64,000 nt of DNA from Emiliania huxleyi CCMP1516 (Eukaryota; Haptophyta; Isochrysidales; Noelaerhabdaceae). A program made the position numbers and the translations under genes. Below are positions 42,952 to 53,100 of this stretch, piece after piece (position 1 is the stretch's first letter; the number at the start of each line of letters is the position of its first letter). The stretch spans positions 567,687-631,686 of the forward strand of contig NW_005197426.1 in the NCBI RefSeq assembly GCF_000372725.1, in the 5' to 3' direction. Under the pieces are notes generated by a model, which made no database searches, was not told the origin of the DNA, and worked only from the letters and a program-made list of their open reading frames with translations.

Positions 42952-45062
42952 ATGCGCCGACCACTCGCGATGGCGGCCGTCTGCGCCCTGGCGCTTCCGC
43001 TGCTCGCTCTGCCTGGGCCAGCCGGGACGCAGAGCGCAGCTGTCGGCAGGACGGCCTGGTCGATTGCGGTGATGGGTGGGTTCTGGGCGTTTGAGCTGCT
43101 TCCGATCGCGGTGACGGCGCTGCTGCCGCTCTTCCTCTTCCCGCTCCTCGGCATAATGCCCGCGCAGGCGGTCTCGCAGTCCTACTTTCAGGACAAGAAC
43201 GTGCTCTTCTTTGGCGGTCTCGTCGTCGCCGCCGCGCTGGAGTGCGTGCGGGCGCACGAGCGGATCGCGCTCACCACGCTGCTGCTCTTTGGGACGCGGC
43301 CGCGGCAGCTGCTACTCGGCTTCATGGCCGCGACCGCCTTCCTGTCGATGTGGATGAACAACACGGCCACCACCGCGATGATGATGCCGATCGCGGAGGC
43401 GGTGCTGTCCTCGCTCGAGGAGACGGCCGGCGCGTGCGAGGGCAGCGGCCGCGCCTCGGGCCGGCGGGCGCTGCGAGAGTCGCTCGGCAAGGCGCTGATG
43501 CTCGGCGTGGCATGGTCGGCAAACATCGGCGGGATGGGCACGCTGACGGGCACGGGCCCGAACATCGTGCTCGCCGGCGGCTTCGCCACCATGTTTCCAG
43601 AGGCGCCCGCTCTCTCCTTTGCGGCTTGGCTCGCCTTCGCCACGCGCCTGGCTCGCTCCTCGTCACGAGCAGTGAGTGGCTCGCTAGTCGTGAGTAGGCT
43701 CGCCTTTGCCACGCCGGTGGCCGCAGTCTGCCTGCTGGTGGCGTGGGCCCTCCTCTCCGTCCGCCACCTGCCCTCCTCCGACGCCGGGTACAATGCCAAG
43801 GCAACGTACGCCCTCCTCGTCGAGAAGCGGCGCAGCCTCGGCCCGCTCTCGTGGAGGGAGGCGGCCGTCCTCTTCCTAGACACTTCCCAGACACCTCCTA
43901 GACACTTCCTAGGCCCGCTCTCGTGGAGGGAGGCGGCCGTCCTCTCCGACTTCAGCCTGCTCGCCCTGCTCTGGGTCACGCGCCAGCCGGGCTTCGTGCC
44001 CGGCTGGGGCAGCTGGTTCGACGGCTACGCCACCGACGGCACCACCGCGGCCCTCATGGCGACGCTGCTCTTCGCGCTGCCCGCCTCGCCGCCCAGCACT
44101 TCGGCCTGCTGCAAGGGCCTCGCGAGCCGCATGCCCGCCGCCGGCCGCCGCCGCGCCAGGCTTGCCGAGTTCGCTTCGACGACGGAGCTCGAGCCTCGGC
44201 CGCCCTCCGACGAGTTGCCGACCCCCTCCCCTCCCCCCGCATACGTCCCCCCTGTCGCCGCGCCGAGCGCAGCCGCCGGGGTGCAGGTGGTGGCGGGGGC
44301 GGGGCAGGCGGGGGCGGGGCAGGCGGGGGCGGGGCAGGCGGGGGATGGCGCCGAGCTCGAGGCGGGGTCGGCGAGGGCGGGGCCAGTCGAGGCGGGGTCG
44401 CTCGTCAGCTGGCCGGAGATCGAGGCGCGAGTGCCTTGGGGCGTGCTGCTGCTGCTCGGGGGAGGCTTCGCCCTCGCCGACGCCTGCCGCGTCTCCGGCC
44501 TCTCGGACCTGCTCAGCGAGCACCTCGACCCGCTCGCGTCGCTGCCCCCGCCGCTCGTCGTCCTCGCCCTCATGGCGCTCGCCTCGCTCGCGACCGCCTT
44601 CGCCTCCAACGTCGCCACCGCCTCCATCCTCCTCCCCGTCGTCGGCGCGCTCGCCGTGTCTCAGGTCTCTCTCCCTCCCGACCGATGCGTCCTCGGCACA
44701 AGGGCAGCCGGCGCCCCATCTCACCAATCGCCTCCTCCGCCCCTCTTCCCCAGGGATGCCACCCGCTCCTTTACATGGCGCCGGTGGTGCTCGCCGTCTC
44801 GCTCGCCTTCTCTCTGCCCGTCTCGACCCCGCCCAACGCGCTCGCCTTCGCCTCGGGCCGCCTCTCCGTGCGCGACATGGCGCCGCTCGGTGCGCTCCTC
44901 AACGTGGCCTGCTGCGCCGTCGTCTTCCTCTTCCTCTTCACCACGGGAGAGGTCATCTTCGGGCTCGGCTCGCAGCCCGCTTGGGCCGCCGGAATACGCG
45001 AGCCGCCTCCGCACGCGCCGCCGCCGCCGCACAACGCAAGTCACAACGCCTCGGCCGGGTGA
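42952..45062 (+). CDS. SLC13/DASS-type sodium-coupled anion (dicarboxylate/sulfate) transporter
   Basis: A multi-pass membrane transporter. I chose ATG 42,952 (MRRPLAMAAVCAL) because the upstream frame is dispersed repeat. Family signatures: NNTATTAMMMPI, TGTGPNIVL, SNVATASILLPV and STPPNALAF, which form the two substrate and sodium hairpins. A long Pro/Gly/Ala loop (about 44,200-44,400) includes three GAGQA repeats. Introns inferred: 43,629-43,697 (GC-AG), 43,841-43,912 (GC-AG) and 44,665-44,753 (GT-AG). The first two are multiples of three without stops, so retention is possible, but removal restores the membrane segments. The substrate cannot be told from the sequence. Confidence 0.88.
43629..43697 (+). 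other. Intron bounded by a duplicated exon segment (GC-AG, 69 nt)
   Basis: GGCTCGCCTTCGCCACGC at the start recurs as GGCTCGCCTTTGCCACGC just after the AG. Splicing leaves one copy and rebuilds a membrane helix. Confidence 0.75.
43841..43912 (+). other. Introner-like intron with 34-bp exon duplication (GC-AG, 72 nt)
   Basis: The 34-bp copies lie at 43,840-43,873 and 43,912-43,945. Between them is the 11-bp repeat TAGACACTTCC in three variants, the same unit as in the hydrolase intron but in opposite orientation relative to the sense strand. Confidence 0.85.
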
Positions 45063-45660
45063 GTTGGTCCGGACGTCGTGATTTTTACGTACTACGGCGC
45101 TAAGAGCGCGAGAACAACCGGCATAGGCGAAAACCTCGTCGAAGTACGAAAAGTCAAAAGAAGTAGCCCCCGGTCGAACACCCCCCCCCAAACAAATAAA
45201 TTCCCCCTTCGAGCTGAGAGGATTTGGGATTTCAGTCCCGCGCAAATTCGTCATCAACGATGGGGCCAACGGCCGAAAAGCGCCGGTAAGCAAGGACGAT
45301 GGAGGTGCGTCTTTCCCATGCTCGCGCGCCCCCCGAGCGCGAACTATGCACGGGCCCGGCTCGCCCGCTTGGGGATCCACCCGGCACACCCCCGCCCCCC
45401 ACCTGCCGGCTTACCTGCCGTCAGTTCGCGCCGGATGGCCCACAACTGTCAGCAACACAAATCCACCAGTTTTGGGGCTGCCTTCAGCCTCGCCTCACAG
45501 CCGACGTTCTGGTCGCACGCGGGTTCTTAAGGGTCGCACATGCCGGCCATGACGTCTGCCAACCGGCCGTTCGCAGGCGGTAGCTTCGCACGCCCCCGAC
45601 AACTCCGAGAATGACCCGCACGAGAAGTGCGCGTCGGCGGCGCACTTTTCCTCCCAGGCT
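45063..45660. other. Intergenic, nothing firm
   Basis: About 600 bp with short low-complexity runs (C and A tracts near 45,180). No gene recognised. The last 60 bp read in frame with the downstream chromodomain gene and may be part of it. Confidence 0.4.
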
Positions 45661-47445
45661 GTGGCTGCTGCCTTGGCCTCAGTGGCGACCCAGGAGGAGC
45701 CGAGCGCCGTGGCGCTGGCCGTGGCTTGCCCCGTGGGCGGCCTCACCCTCTCGCACGTCGCCTACCTCCTCAATTTGGCCACTAAGATGGCGAAGGCGAC
45801 GGACGGGCTCTCTCACAACAAGGCCTTGATCTTTGCCCGCTGGGTGGCCACCTGCGCGGCGGCGAGCGCGAGCGGGCCGGTGTCCTTGCCCATGTGCGCC
45901 AGCCCCGCGGTGAGGTCGCTCTGGCAGGCATGCGAGCGCCACGTCAAGGACTACAACAAGCGCCGCGAGTTGGTGCGCTCGCGCCTCCGCATGGCGCGCC
46001 AGCGCGGCGGCAACACCCAGGCCGAGGCCGAGCGGGCGATGCGCGCGCTCGAGATCGAGTCGGCGACGCGCTTCGTCTTCCCCAAGATCACCTCGACCGC
46101 GGCCGACGCGGGCGGCGGCGGCGGCGGCGGCGGCGCCGCCGCAGCAGCAGAGATCCCCGCCGACCTCAAGCTCCTCGCGTTCGCGATGGGGACGCACGAG
46201 CGGCTCGGCGCCTCGAGCGCCGTGCGTCTCCTCGACATGGACGCGCTCGGGCTCATCGCCGCGGCGGTGCGCGGGAGGCGCCCGCCGCCGCCGTCGGAGG
46301 TCGTCAAGCTGCGGCGGCTCGCGGCGCGGCAGCAGCGCGAGATCGACTACCAACGCAGCCTCCTCTCGCGCGCCGTCACGGACCTCGGCCACCGCGACCG
46401 CCGCCGAGCGCGAGCGAACGATGTTTGCGCGCGTGAAGCGGCGCGCCGACCGCGGCGGCATCGCGCGGCACGACACGCGGATGGGCGCGGTGCTCGCCGA
46501 GCGCGACGGGACCGTCGAATGGCTGCGCGACAAGCCGGCGGGCGAGAAGATTTGGCGGCTGGCGGCGCGGCGCTGGCGCAAGGGGTCGGGGTCGCGCACC
46601 ATGCAGCAGGAGCGCGAGATCAAGGGCGCCTTGAAGGCGCCCGAACGCGAGGCGAAGCTGGAGAAGAAGCGCGGCGGGAGAAAGAAGAAGGCGGAGGAGC
46701 TGGAGCGGCTCAAGGCGTGCCGCCCCGCCCCGCGCCGCAGCCCTCTCGCGCCTGCTCACCGCACCGCGTGCGTTCGTAGGGCATCTCGCTCGCGCGCAAG
46801 TACTCGGAGCTCAAGAAGATGGGCAACGAGAGGCTGGCCGAGCAGCTCAAGTTCTACAAGCTGATTGAGAAGAAGACCGGCTTCAAGACGACAGGCGCCG
46901 CCGCTTGGGTTGCTCCGTAGTAGTAGTTGAGATTGTCACCGGCGCTCTGTCCTGGTAGGCACGGGGCCGGAGATGCGGACGCAGCTGCAGTCGCTGATCT
47001 TCGAAAAGTTCGGGCTCGGCTGCAATGACCTCGCGGAGGGTGACGCGGGGACCGACGGGCGCGAGTCGGACGGGCTGCGCCGCAAGGGGTGCCGCGAGAC
47101 GGTCGTCGGCGGCGGGGCCAAGAAGAAGAAGGCGAAGCGGAAGCGCGGCTGGGTCTACCTCAACGACTGGGGGTGGGACCCGACGGACGGCTGATTGGCA
47201 AGATGGTTGCCGACGGCGGGGACGTGCCGGGGCGGGAGGGGGAGGAGATCGCGGCGGGGACGGTGCTCTACAAGGTGCTGTGGGAGGGCTGGCCCCCGGA
47301 GATCGCGACGTGGGAGGAGGAGGACCAGGTGCCGTGCGGGGAGGTCGACTTTGTCGCTGACTACGAGGCGGCGCTCGAGGCGGAGGAGGAGGACGATGAC
47401 GAGGAGGGCGAGGAGGGCGAGGGCGAGGACGCTATGGAGGCCTAG
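45661..47445 (+). pseudogene. Chromodomain-containing gene with two frameshifts
   Basis: The first part encodes an Ala-rich helical protein (SHVAYLLNLATKMAKATDGL, then ERHVKDYNKRRELVRSRLRM). The frame shifts near 46,386 and continues as TMFARVKRRADRGGIARHD, a Lys/Arg/Glu-rich helix. GC-AG introns are likely at 46,715-46,779 and 46,895-46,958. A further shift near 47,190 leads to the C-terminal chromodomain-like stretch GTVLYKVLWEGWPPEIATWE, with an acidic tail ending at 47,445. Chromodomains bind methylated histone tails and are also found at the end of retroelement integrases. No integrase or reverse transcriptase is visible. Either a pseudogene or two single-base assembly errors. Confidence 0.6.
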
Positions 47446-47718
47446 GCGCGGAGGATGCCGCTGTGTGCGCTGAGACACGCTCGTACGTGTGTGCTGGAGC
47501 CGGTCTGTTGGGTGTGAATGTGAACACTGACCCTCACCTAGGTATGTAGTAAGGGTTGGTCAACCATGTGGGTGTCTATGTGTTTCTCTCGGGCATTAGA
47601 TTCTTATTTCATCGTCAAAATGCCCCCATATTCACTTCCCAAAATCGCGACCCGGGGTGTTCGACCGGGCTAAAAGAAGAAACGCCCGGGCTAACAATAT
47701 ACAATAATGGGGTAGACG
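47446..47718. other. Convergent intergenic spacer
   Basis: About 270 bp between the ends of the chromodomain gene and RimM. No feature recognised. Confidence 0.4.
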
Positions 47719-48765
47719 TCAGCTCTCCGGCGGCGCATGTGTCTCTCCCGCTGCAGGGAGGAGTCCTCGAATCGTGACTCGTCTCCGCCGCTTGGGCTGC
47801 ACCAGCTCGAGCAGCCCGGCGGGCGGGTCGATGAGCACGAGCCCGGCGTCGGTGTCGACGGCCGGCACGATCTCCTCGACGTACGGCACGAGGACCGTGT
47901 CCGCGTCGTCGGGGAGCTGGTCGAGCCGCTCCGGGGGGGCGTCGCCGCCGTCGGGCGACGGCGGGAAGAGCGTCACCTCGAGGAGGTCGTGGCCCACGCC
48001 CGCGGAGCTCAGCTCGAGCGCCGGCACCACGCCAGACACGAGCCCGACTGGCTCGCCCGCTAGCTCGGCCAGCGACGCCGCGTCGGGCGGCGCGTCGCGG
48101 TCTAGGCAGACGACGCGGAGCCCCTCGAGCTGCCACGAGAGCAGCTCTCCCTCCTCGAGCCCCTCCGGCTCCTGCTCGCGCCGCACGTACAGCGTCGACC
48201 CCTTGAGCGCCGCCGCCTCCTCCCGCGCCTCGACGCCTGCGATCCGCAGCAGAAACGCGCCCGCGCCGGGGCCGCGCCGGCCAGAGAGGAGGCGCACCTG
48301 CCGCGGCGCCCGGCGGCGCGGCCGGCGCAGCCAGCCCACGCCCGGGCGGCACAGCCGCTCCTCCGCAAAGTCGGAGTCGGAGAGCACCCGGACCACGCCT
48401 TGCGTGCCGTGCGCCCCGACGATGCGGCCAACCTCGCTGAAGCCAAACGTGGACGGGTCGCGTTGGTCGACCTGCGCCGCGTCGGGGTAGAGCCAGACGC
48501 CGCGCTCCCGGGGCAGCTCCGCCGCCGCTGCCGCCGCCGCCGCCGCCTCGGCGCCGCCGCTCCTCTGCTCTGGCGGCGCAACCCTGCTAAAGCGCAGAGT
48601 CTCGGCGACCCGCTCCGCCTTGCTGAAGTGCGCGTACTTGTTGCGCTTTGCCCGGGCCGGCTTGGCGGGCGGCGGGTCGGGAGAGAGAGCGCTGAGGAGG
48701 GAGAGGGCAATGAGCATCCGTCGAGCGAGCGAGCAGCGGCCGGGGCGCGGCGCACCCCGGAGCAC
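47719..48765 (-). CDS. rimM: Ribosome maturation factor RimM (probably organellar)
   Basis: 348 residues, intronless. RimM helps assemble the head of the small ribosomal subunit near ribosomal protein S19. Seen: GRIVGAHGTQGVVRV, the RimM N-terminal barrel; later VLVPYVEEIVPAVDTDAG and LIDPPAGLLEL, the PRC-barrel end. The N-terminus begins with a hydrophobic Arg-containing segment and an Ala-rich linker, as expected for plastid or mitochondrial targeting. Bacterial RimM is about 180 residues, so the extra length is the leader and insertions. Confidence 0.9.
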   Translation of the reverse strand: MLRGAPRPGRCSLARRMLIALSLLSALSPDPPPAKPARAKRNKYAHFSKAERVAETLRFSRVAPPEQRSGGAEAAAAAAAAAELPRERGVWLYPDAAQVDQRDPSTFGFSEVGRIVGAHGTQGVVRVLSDSDFAEERLCRPGVGWLRRPRRRAPRQVRLLSGRRGPGAGAFLLRIAGVEAREEAAALKGSTLYVRREQEPEGLEEGELLSWQLEGLRVVCLDRDAPPDAASLAELAGEPVGLVSGVVPALELSSAGVGHDLLEVTLFPPSPDGGDAPPERLDQLPDDADTVLVPYVEEIVPAVDTDAGLVLIDPPAGLLELVQPKRRRRVTIRGLLPAAGETHAPPES

Positions 48766-48781
48766 AGAGAGAAAAGGAAAA

Positions 48782-48925
48782 CGTATCTAGCTAGGGGTCA
48801 GGGCTCTCTAGCCCGTAGCCCGATCCCGATCATCCGGCCCGCTGGGTGCGCTTCTAAGCTCCCCGGCCCTGGATGTGAGGCTGCCGACTGCACTCCAAGT
48901 GCTCCAAGTATGCCCTCTTGGAGAG
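48782..48925 (+). repeat. SINE-like dispersed repeat, middle portion
   Basis: Matches the element at 42,470-42,745 in inverse orientation: GATCATCCGGCCCGCTGGG, CTCCCCGGCCCTGGATGTG, GACTGCACTCCAAGTGCTCC. Lies just upstream of RimM. Confidence 0.85.
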
Positions 48926-48958
48926 ACAGAGATATTTTTAAAGCGGCGCTTCACTTGA

Positions 48959-49432
48959 ATGGCGTTCGCTTCGGCCGGCCTGCCGCCGCCGGCGCTCAAC
49001 GCTGCCGCTGCCGAGGGCGCGGCGCGCGGCCGCGACGGCGCGCAAGAGGCCGATGATGGCCAGAGACTCGGCGTGAAGCGCCGCCTCGACGGCGAGCTCG
49101 CGAGCGCGCGCGTCAACGACGACGACGCCAAAGAAGGCGACACCATTATGGTGGACGCCGCACAGATGGCCGCTGCGGCGGCCGCCGGCACCGACCGCGG
49201 CACGAAGCGCCTGCTGCACGTCGCGCTCGCGGCGCGCGACGGCTCGCACATCCCGGACATCCAGAACACGACGGCGCTCGTCACCGAGATTCGACAGCTT
49301 CTGAGGAAGACGCCAGGCTGCGAGAGGTTTAAAGTTTGCGGGGGGGGACAGCTTTGCGCGGTCGACTTCAATTTTGGGGGGTTTACGACGGTTTTGGGGA
49401 TCCTGCCGACGCGCTACACCTACAGTGGTTAG
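48959..49432 (+). CDS. Hypothetical protein, 157 residues
   Basis: An open frame with an Ala/Asp-rich N-terminus and a more protein-like C-terminal half (KRLLHVALAARDGSHIPDI, then TEIRQLLRKTPGCERF). It ends abruptly (PTRYTYSG) and is flanked on both sides by dispersed repeats, so it may be a fragment or the remains of a mobile element. No family recognised. Confidence 0.35.
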   Translation: MAFASAGLPPPALNAAAAEGAARGRDGAQEADDGQRLGVKRRLDGELASARVNDDDAKEGDTIMVDAAQMAAAAAAGTDRGTKRLLHVALAARDGSHIPDIQNTTALVTEIRQLLRKTPGCERFKVCGGGQLCAVDFNFGGFTTVLGILPTRYTYSG

Positions 49433-49785
49433 CCCCACTGCACATAAATAAGATGGACACCTCAACGGGAGGGCCCTCGCAGCAGCCGGGGCCGACGCCT
49501 GCAGCCTTAGTCTTGGCCCGATCCGGCGGTATGCCACGGGTAGGCGCGTTGAGGCTTGCCGCCTCCTCGGCGCCAACGCGGCCTGTGCCGCAGCGTGCGA
49601 TTGCTGCCAGACAAGAGGAGGAGCAGAGCCGCTTGGCGATAGGGCCAGGCAATCGCATTCGCCCCGTGGGCGTTGCGGACTCGAGCAACACCCGGGTCGA
49701 GGTTGCTGCGCCTCGTGGCGCAGTGATGCAGCATCGCACGCTCGTTGCGGGGGATGGAGCATCGGCGGCAGCCGGAATCCTGGCC

Positions 49786-50133
49786 CTGTTCACGCGCGCG
49801 CGAGACGTGCAGACAGGGTTGCCAGGTGAGACACACACCGCATCCCGCGCACGCGGAAGTTTTCTTTTTTCAGTACCTGTGTTAGTGCCAGTGCGCGCCA
49901 GTCCCGTGCCCAGTGTTGTGCGAGTGAGTACTTGGATGGAGCACTTGGAGTGCAGTTATCAACCTCACCGGGGAGCTAAGAAGCGCACCCAGTTGGCTTT
50001 TGTCGCCTTTTGTGGTGCTAGTCCGTGCCAGTCTGCTGTGAGAAGCAGGTATTTCTTTTTTACAGACTGCTGTAATGATTAGGCGCCCTGTTCACGCGCG
50101 CGCGAGACGTGCAGACAGGGTTGCCAGGTGAGA
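49786..50133. repeat. Direct repeat (about 46 bp) enclosing a dispersed repeat
   Basis: CCCTGTTCACGCGCGCGCGA and the following bases to GCCAGGTGAGA occur at about 49,786-49,832 and 50,086-50,132. Between them, 49,868-50,000 is a minus-oriented SINE-like copy. The long duplication resembles those flanking the introner-like introns. Confidence 0.7.
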
Positions 50134-50570
50134 GCGAATGGCGCGGTTCACGCCTCGCACAACAGAGAGAGAGATGCGCTCTGCATGGTGGGACATAAAA
50201 GAGAGCGAGTACTCGGGCGAGTAGGCCGTGCGGTCTCGACGCTGCCGCGCGCGACTTTGCGCGCGAGGCTGTTTTGTCAAGACCAAAAGGCCACGGGCAG
50301 AGGAGAGAGAGAAGAACATAGGATGGATAGGGCGCCTGTTCACGGGTCGGCATGAAGAAAGAATCGTACGCGCAAACAACGCAACTCCCTCGCACAACAC
50401 TGGGCCGCACGGGACTGGCGCGCAGACAATTTTTTCTCGGAAATCGATTTCTTTTTTTTAGGTTGAGGAGGAATCGTGCCGCAGCGTGGCCGGTTGAGCG
50501 CGAACAGGCAGGTCTGCATGCAGGCAGGCAGGTCTGCAGATAGGCAATACCAAACAACTCTAACACTCAC
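50134..50570. other. Intergenic with repeat fragments
   Basis: Contains a degenerate SINE-like end (50,388-50,432) and a short CAGGCAGGTCTGCA repeat near 50,510-50,536. No gene. Confidence 0.5.
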
Positions 50571-51332
50571 GGGTTGTTGTGCGAGTATATGGGACAAAAG
50601 CGTCGAAAATGTCCCAAAAAAGCGTGTCTCGAGTTTGTTGCAGCTCCGCAGCCTGCGCGCGCTGCTGGGACGCACCGCTTGCTGGATACACGCACTCCCT
50701 GGGACCCAGGGAGTGCGTGTATCCAACAGGAGTGAGTAGACTCGACGCCGTACTCGAGATGGAGCTGCAGAAAGTACGCCGCCGAGCGTGCCACCGACGG
50801 CGTCCTGGCTGAGGTGGTGGAGTTTGAGAACTGAGGCTGCGGAGGTGACGCCTGAGGTACCGGCCCGTGCACAGCGACTCAGCCGGCGACCGCCACGGGC
50901 TCAGACGAGACTTGTCGACGCGTTCCGGCTCAGCTTCACCGTGGTCCTCGGGCGTCTGTCGACGTCAGGACCACCCATACAGCTCGCGGGTTTGAGGTCG
51001 CAAGAGCCAAGATGGTGGCGTTTGGACATCCCAACCATCACACAAGACAGCCTGTAGGTGATGGCGGGACGGCGCAGTGTTTGTGGCACTCGGCAGTAGG
51101 CACCCGCGGCACGGCCCCGCTGTCGGCTCTCGCGGGCTGCGGAACCGGCCCCCGAAGGGGACGGTCCGGGCGAGTGTGGCGAGCTCCTGCGCTAGTATGG
51201 GCACCCTCTATCACAACACTACTGATCCTGGTCATTAGAGCTGCCAGAGATAGCGTCAGGAGCCGGTAGGAGTCAAAACCCCTCATATTTGAGACATCGA
51301 TCATCGTGTCCCATATACTCGCACAACAACCC
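50571..51332. mobile_element. MITE-like DNA transposon, 762 bp
   Basis: Perfect 26-bp terminal inverted repeats at 50,571-50,596 and 51,307-51,332 begin GGGTTGTTGTGCGAGTATAT. Both ends are flanked by TCAC (50,567-50,570 and 51,333-51,336), a 4-bp target-site duplication. No transposase frame is inside, so it is non-autonomous. The superfamily is not assigned. Confidence 0.85.
50684..50724. repeat. Perfect 20-bp inverted repeat (hairpin) inside the MITE
   Basis: GGATACACGCACTCCCTGGG, one central A, then its exact reverse complement. Can form a strong hairpin. Confidence 0.95.
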
Positions 51333-51550
51333 TCACTTGATTCGAGAACTTACAAACCGAGCGCCACATGTGCTTTTCTGAACGCCTAACCCCTAAAAAT
51401 TTGACTTGACATTTGAGACTTGTGTTTCATGTGAGGTCACGTCGCCCCGCTGGATGGGCAGTCCCAACATCCCCCTCCTCCAGGGCGAGAGGCGCGGCTG
51501 GCGCGTCGCGGCGGCCCGCGGTCGCGCCGACGCGGCGTCGCGGCGCCGCC

Positions 51551-52711
51551 CTAGCTGTTGTGCAGGTCCACCTTTGTGATGCCGCGCTTGGTGTAGTCCT
51601 GCGCCTTTCGGATGTAGTAGTTGCCAATCACGCGCTGCGCGTAGAACTGGCCGTTGAAGAAGATGATTGCGCACGCGGTGAAGAAGAGGGGCGGCGGCAT
51701 CAGGTCCTGCGCCTCGCCGGCGTGCCGCGCCTGCGACCACGCGCCGAGGACGATGGTGCAAAAGGCGGTGATGCCGGGCCCGCGGATCCACGTGTTGATC
51801 GAGCAGTTGACGCGCTTCTCGGTGTACGAGGAGAGGCGTCCGCTCTTGACGGCGGCGAGCATCAGGTAGTCGACCCCGCCCGGGAGGCCGGAGATGAAGA
51901 AGGAGAGGATGTTGCCCGCGACGCCCCACGCGTAGGCAAAGTTGACGCCGCCGATGAGCGGGACGAAGAGGAGGTGGTGGAAGAGGTCGTCGCCCGAGAG
52001 GCGAAAGGCTAGCATGTGGTAGATGTGCATCGCGACGATAAGCACCGTCGGCCAGTCGGAGCAGCCGGGGAAGGGCAGCTCGGTGCAGTACCCGATGGAG
52101 AGCGCGCCGCCCGGGTTGGCCCACCAGTTAAAGAGGTCGGGCAGCGAGAGCGCCGCGACGACCAGGTTGCCGATGGCGTGCAACAGGAACCACCGCCCGG
52201 CCGCGTCGGTGCAGACGGCGGCGCACACGGTGAAGTCGACGACGACGAGGTAGATTAGCGAGAGGAGGAGCGCCGCGACGCCTGCCACGTTGTCCTGCGC
52301 CGACCAGGGCCCGCGTCGCCCGAGCGCCACGTCGAAGAGCAGCGTGGGCAGCTCGGACGCCTCGGTGGAGGTCGTCCACACGAGGAGAACGGAGGCGCAC
52401 ACCGAGAGCGCCGCGATGAGGGAGAGGAGGAAGGAGAGCGGTCGCTGCTCGGGGTCCTCTGCGCGCTTGGCTGGCCGGCCGGGCACGGAAGGCTGGTGCA
52501 TCCGCTGATTCGGCCCGAGCGTGGCGTCCCGCAGGCCATCCAGCATCTGCTGGCTGACGGACCGAGTCATCCCTTTGCCCTCTCCCGCTGGCTCGACGAC
52601 CGCGTCGTCCCTGTGCCCATCGTGGGCGGCGGCGGGCTTGGGCTGGACGGGGTACGCCTCTGGCTGCGACATTGGAGCGTCGGGCGCCAGGTGGTTTTTC
52701 AGGCTCTGCAA
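51551..52711 (-). CDS. Multi-pass membrane protein, possibly TLC-like
   Basis: 386 residues. A hydrophilic N-terminus of about 85 residues is followed by at least six hydrophobic segments (SFLLSLIAALSVCASVLLVW, then ALLLSLIYLVVVDFTVCAAV, and so on). A central MHIYHMLAFRL...DDLFHHLLFVP has paired His residues in a membrane context, reminiscent of TLC/TMEM56-type proteins, though I cannot confirm the family. The C-terminus is basic (YYIRKAQDYTKRGITKV). Alternative start codons exist. Confidence 0.75.
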   Translation of the reverse strand: MQSLKNHLAPDAPMSQPEAYPVQPKPAAAHDGHRDDAVVEPAGEGKGMTRSVSQQMLDGLRDATLGPNQRMHQPSVPGRPAKRAEDPEQRPLSFLLSLIAALSVCASVLLVWTTSTEASELPTLLFDVALGRRGPWSAQDNVAGVAALLLSLIYLVVVDFTVCAAVCTDAAGRWFLLHAIGNLVVAALSLPDLFNWWANPGGALSIGYCTELPFPGCSDWPTVLIVAMHIYHMLAFRLSGDDLFHHLLFVPLIGGVNFAYAWGVAGNILSFFISGLPGGVDYLMLAAVKSGRLSSYTEKRVNCSINTWIRGPGITAFCTIVLGAWSQARHAGEAQDLMPPPLFFTACAIIFFNGQFYAQRVIGNYYIRKAQDYTKRGITKVDLHNS

Positions 52712-53100
52712 TCAAGCCCGAGGAGAACGCCGAAGGACTTGGCGTGTTCACAGCCTTGTTATTGAGAAGAAAATACCTCGCCTTGCTCCTATGCGCTGTT
52801 CACATAAACGCACAACCCCGGGCGTGTTCACGTAAACGCACAACCACGGGCCCCGAGGAATTTTACAAGCCTCGTTATTGAGAGCTGTGAGCTGTGAGCT
52901 GTGAAGGTCGGCCCGCGGGCAGATCTTGTACCGAGGCGGTGCCAGACTACCCGCGGGCCGCCTAGATTCACAGATAGGTTGATAAGAAACAAGAAGGTCA
53001 CAGGCTCTGAGAACCGCAGGCTCTGAGTTGCTCTCTGCCGTGCTCGCGCGCTGGTCCCGCCGGGCCCCGAGCCTGCCGCCCGGCCGGGGCTGGAGATACA
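52712..53100. other. Intergenic with short tandem duplications
   Basis: AAACGCACAACC occurs twice at about 28-bp spacing (52,805-52,850), and GAGCTGT is repeated three times near 52,882-52,905. No gene. Confidence 0.6.
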
